Assembly (NCBI RefSeq): GCF_904061905.1
Contig: NZ_CAJFCI010000076.1
Span: 1 to 64,000, forward strand
Origin: Zestomonas carbonaria
Lineage (GTDB): Bacteria; Pseudomonadota; Gammaproteobacteria; Pseudomonadales; Pseudomonadaceae
Length of the DNA: 64,000 nucleotides
Reading direction: 5' to 3'
Shown: positions 62,202 to 64,000 of the stretch, one piece after another
How the letters are laid out: each line of letters starts with the position of its first letter
Numbering within the stretch: position 1 is the stretch's first letter
Notes under the pieces: generated by a model
The model's input: the letters and a program-made list of their open reading frames with translations, nothing else
What the model was told of the DNA's origin: nothing
The model's database searches: none
Made by a program: the position numbers and the translations under genes

Positions 62202-63001
62202 CGCACGCCCTCCCCGCTTTCCACTCGCTGCAGACCACGCAGGATGTCGGCAGCCAGGGCGTCGTTGATACGTCGGCGCAGCGCCTGGAAGGCTTCGTCA
62301 TTCAGCAGAGCCTGGCGCTCTCGCGGCCGGGCGAAGGACACATCGAGGTCGGCGATCACCCGCCCCGGCGAGGAGCCGAGAATGATCACCCGGTCCCCCA
62401 GGTACAGAGCCTCGTCCACGTCGTGAGTGACGAACAGCACCGTCTTGACCGGCCGCGCCTGGCGCCATACCTCGGCCAGCAGATCTTGCAGACGGGCACG
62501 GTTGACCGGATCGAGCGCGCCGAATGGCTCGTCCAGCAGCAACAGCGGCGAACCCAGGGCGAAAGCACGAGCGATGGCGCCACGCTGCTGCATGCCGCCG
62601 GACAGCTCGAAGGGATAGCGTTCCACCGTCGCTGCCAGACCAACCCTCGCCAGGTGCTCCTCGGCCTCGCGACGCGCCTCGCGTCGCGGGGTCGAAGGCC
62701 GCGCCTGGGTGATGGCCAGGCTGACGTTGTCGCGCATGTTCAGCCAGGGGAACAGAGCGTAGTCCTGGAACACGATGCCACGTTCGGGCGACGGGCCCTC
62801 CAGCGCGGCGCCACGCCAGCGCAGGCTGCCGCCATCCGGTACCTGCAAGCCGGCCACCAGGCGCAGCAGGCTGGACTTGCCCGAGCCGCTGGCGCCGAGG
62901 ATCGAGACCAGTTGCCCTTCGGGAATATCCAGGTCGATGCGCTCCAGCACCGTCTGCCCACCGTAGGCCAGGCTCACGCTTTCGAGGCTCAGTCCGCTCA
63001 C
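62198..63001 (-). CDS. Sulfonate-type ABC transporter ATPase
   Basis: 267 residues. Walker A GASGSGKSS, Q-loop IVFQDYALFPWLNMRDNV, signature LSGGMQQR, Walker B LLLLDEPFGALDP, switch His in FVTHDVDEA. SsuB/TauB class. It overlaps the binding-protein stop by 4 bp. Confidence 0.9.
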   Translation of the reverse strand: MSGLSLESVSLAYGGQTVLERIDLDIPEGQLVSILGASGSGKSSLLRLVAGLQVPDGGSLRWRGAALEGPSPERGIVFQDYALFPWLNMRDNVSLAITQARPSTPRREARREAEEHLARVGLAATVERYPFELSGGMQQRGAIARAFALGSPLLLLDEPFGALDPVNRARLQDLLAEVWRQARPVKTVLFVTHDVDEALYLGDRVIILGSSPGRVIADLDVSFARPRERQALLNDEAFQALRRRINDALAADILRGLQRVESGEGVR

Positions 63002-64000
63002 AGCACGTCCTTCGCCTGGTATTCGGCCTTGAGCTTCTGCCAGAACGGATCCTGCGGGTTCTCGGCCGCCAGTTGGTCGAGCACCTTGGCGTAGAGCTCG
63101 ACGTTCACCGCCTGGTCGATGTCACCGCCGGCCGGAATGAACTCGCTGGCTTGCATGCTCGACCAGAACGACTGCACACCCTTCAGGTTGGGGTCGCTGC
63201 TCTGGTCGATGTGCGGCGAGTAGTAACTGTCCTCCAGCAACTGGCGGTCGAGCTTGATGTACTTGGCGATGGCGTCGATGGTCTGTTCGCGCTGCTCGCT
63301 GGCGAACCTCTCGGCACGCAGGATGGCGCGCAGGAACCTGGCCCAGGTATCCGGCTGCTCAGCCAGGCGCCGGTTGGTCACCACCAGCCGGCAGCAGGTA
63401 TGCCCCGGCTCCAGATCGGCGGAACGGATCACCACCTTCAGGCCCTGGGCCTCGGCGCGCAGATCGTGCGGCCCCCAGACCACCCCGGCATCCACCTGTC
63501 CGGACTTGACCGCCTCGATCACTGCCGGCGGATTCTTCAGCTCGAACAGCTCGACATCCTTCTTCCAGCTCAGGCCATTCTTGTACAGGGCGCCACGCAG
63601 CACCGCGTCGCCGCTGGCCATACGCACGGTGGCGATCTTCAGGTCCTTCAGATCGGCGACCTGGCGGATGCTCTCGGCGCGGTCGGCACGGGCGATCAGC
63701 GCGGCATCTTCGCCCATGATCCCGCCGATGATCTTCAACTGGCTGCCGCGTGCCACGTGCACTAGTGGACCGGTGGTGCCGAAGGCACCGATGTCCAGCT
63801 TGTTGGCGATGATCGCGTTGAGGCCGTCGGCGGAGTTGGTGAACTCCACCAGTTGCACGTCCAACCCTTCCTCGGCGAAGAAATTCTGCTCCTTGGCAAC
63901 GAAGAACTTGGCGTGGCCGGTGGCCGGCAGGTAGCCGACCTTGAGGGCTTCCGCCTGAGCCACCTGGCCGCCGAACAGCAAGGCCGCGCAGAACCCGATC
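62998..64000 (-). CDS. Sulfonate-type ABC substrate-binding protein, 5' end outside window
   Basis: The frame runs off the right edge. At least 333 residues are visible, starting in the hydrophobic part of a signal peptide (GFCAALLFGGQVAQAEA). The apparent TTG start at 63981 is inside that signal, so the true start lies beyond 64000. NMT1/SsuA fold: LKVGYLPATGHAKFFVAKEQ, AIIANKLDIGAFGTTGPLVH, LKDLKIATVRMASGDAVLRG, AGVVWGPHDLRAEAQG. First visible gene of the organosulfur operon. Confidence 0.9.
   Translation of the reverse strand, partial: IGFCAALLFGGQVAQAEALKVGYLPATGHAKFFVAKEQNFFAEEGLDVQLVEFTNSADGLNAIIANKLDIGAFGTTGPLVHVARGSQLKIIGGIMGEDAALIARADRAESIRQVADLKDLKIATVRMASGDAVLRGALYKNGLSWKKDVELFELKNPPAVIEAVKSGQVDAGVVWGPHDLRAEAQGLKVVIRSADLEPGHTCCRLVVTNRRLAEQPDTWARFLRAILRAERFASEQREQTIDAIAKYIKLDRQLLEDSYYSPHIDQSSDPNLKGVQSFWSSMQASEFIPAGGDIDQAVNVELYAKVLDQLAAENPQDPFWQKLKAEYQAKDVL

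Noticed and set aside
63941..63981. TTG at 63981 as the start of the last binding-protein gene
   Set aside because: The frame stays open to the window edge and residues before it continue a signal-peptide-like hydrophobic stretch, so the start lies outside.

Overview
The window is high-GC DNA from a Pseudomonas, most likely the P. aeruginosa / P. citronellolis / P. nitroreducens side of the genus. The evidence is a dgcAB-gbcAB glycine-betaine catabolic set with its dipeptidase-like, DUF5943 and ETF-like companions, a czcCBA/czcRS locus, a DUF2790 gene, and intergenic repeats typical of pseudomonads. This is inferred from gene content; no database comparison was made.

Layout. 1-96 is the end of a transposase, probably ISL3 family. 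168-534 is a tandemly duplicated tRNA-Glu/tRNA-Gly cluster on the minus strand with a clear sigma70 promoter at 617-645. 815-2258 holds a membrane-anchored protein and a glutathione transferase. 2432-11086 is the plus-strand dimethylglycine operon: M19-like protein, DUF5943, dgcA, dgcB, ETF alpha-like, ETF beta-like and a small ORF. gbcB (minus) and gbcA (plus) follow as a divergent pair, so glycine betaine to sarcosine is covered in 12 kb. 14280-22739 is the metal block: czcCBA on minus and the divergent regulator/sensor pair on plus, followed by a DUF2790 gene. Two similar CusR-box-like sites mark the czc promoter region and the DUF2790 promoter.

From 23.1 kb to the end, almost everything is on the minus strand and looks like sulfur scavenging. 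(a) 23133-31117 runs from a TauD-like dioxygenase through a taurine/sulfonate-type ABC importer and a threonine-synthase paralogue to a polar-amino-acid ABC importer. (b) 31347-35949 is a family 2A encapsulin locus: rhodanese, serine acetyltransferase, SrpI shell protein, and a cysteine desulfurase with a roughly 210-residue disordered cargo extension. (c) 36371-43799 is a tightly coupled operon of GntR/UTRA regulator, AprA-like flavoprotein, AprB-like ferredoxin, ABC importer, HEAT-repeat protein and DUF971. It has a perfect 16-bp palindrome before the regulator. (d) 44241-50246 carries a TonB receptor, a flavin monooxygenase, an aldo-keto reductase and an orphan SsuA-like binding protein whose stop codon lies in a 230-bp MITE-like element. 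A LacI-family regulator is divergent, with two identical palindromes exactly 100 bp apart. (e) 51808-53142 is a CNNM/CorC-type membrane protein. (f) 53368-54150 is a MetQ-like binding protein without a lipobox. (g) 54383 to the window edge is an organosulfur operon: ABC importer, thioredoxin-like protein, SsuD-type monooxygenase, acyl-CoA-dehydrogenase-like protein, and a TctABC tricarboxylate-type transporter with two TctC proteins.

How it fits together. The left part oxidises betaine-type nitrogen compounds and exports heavy metals. The right part appears to import several sulfonates or organosulfur compounds, release their sulfur oxidatively, and, through the encapsulated desulfurase, serine acetyltransferase and rhodanese, handle or store sulfane sulfur. 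Short AT-rich islands with a similar TTATTC-type motif precede several of these sulfur operons, which would fit common control by sulfur limitation. The best candidates for little-described biology are the AprBA-like/HEAT operon and the encapsulin locus with its overlapping cargo gene.
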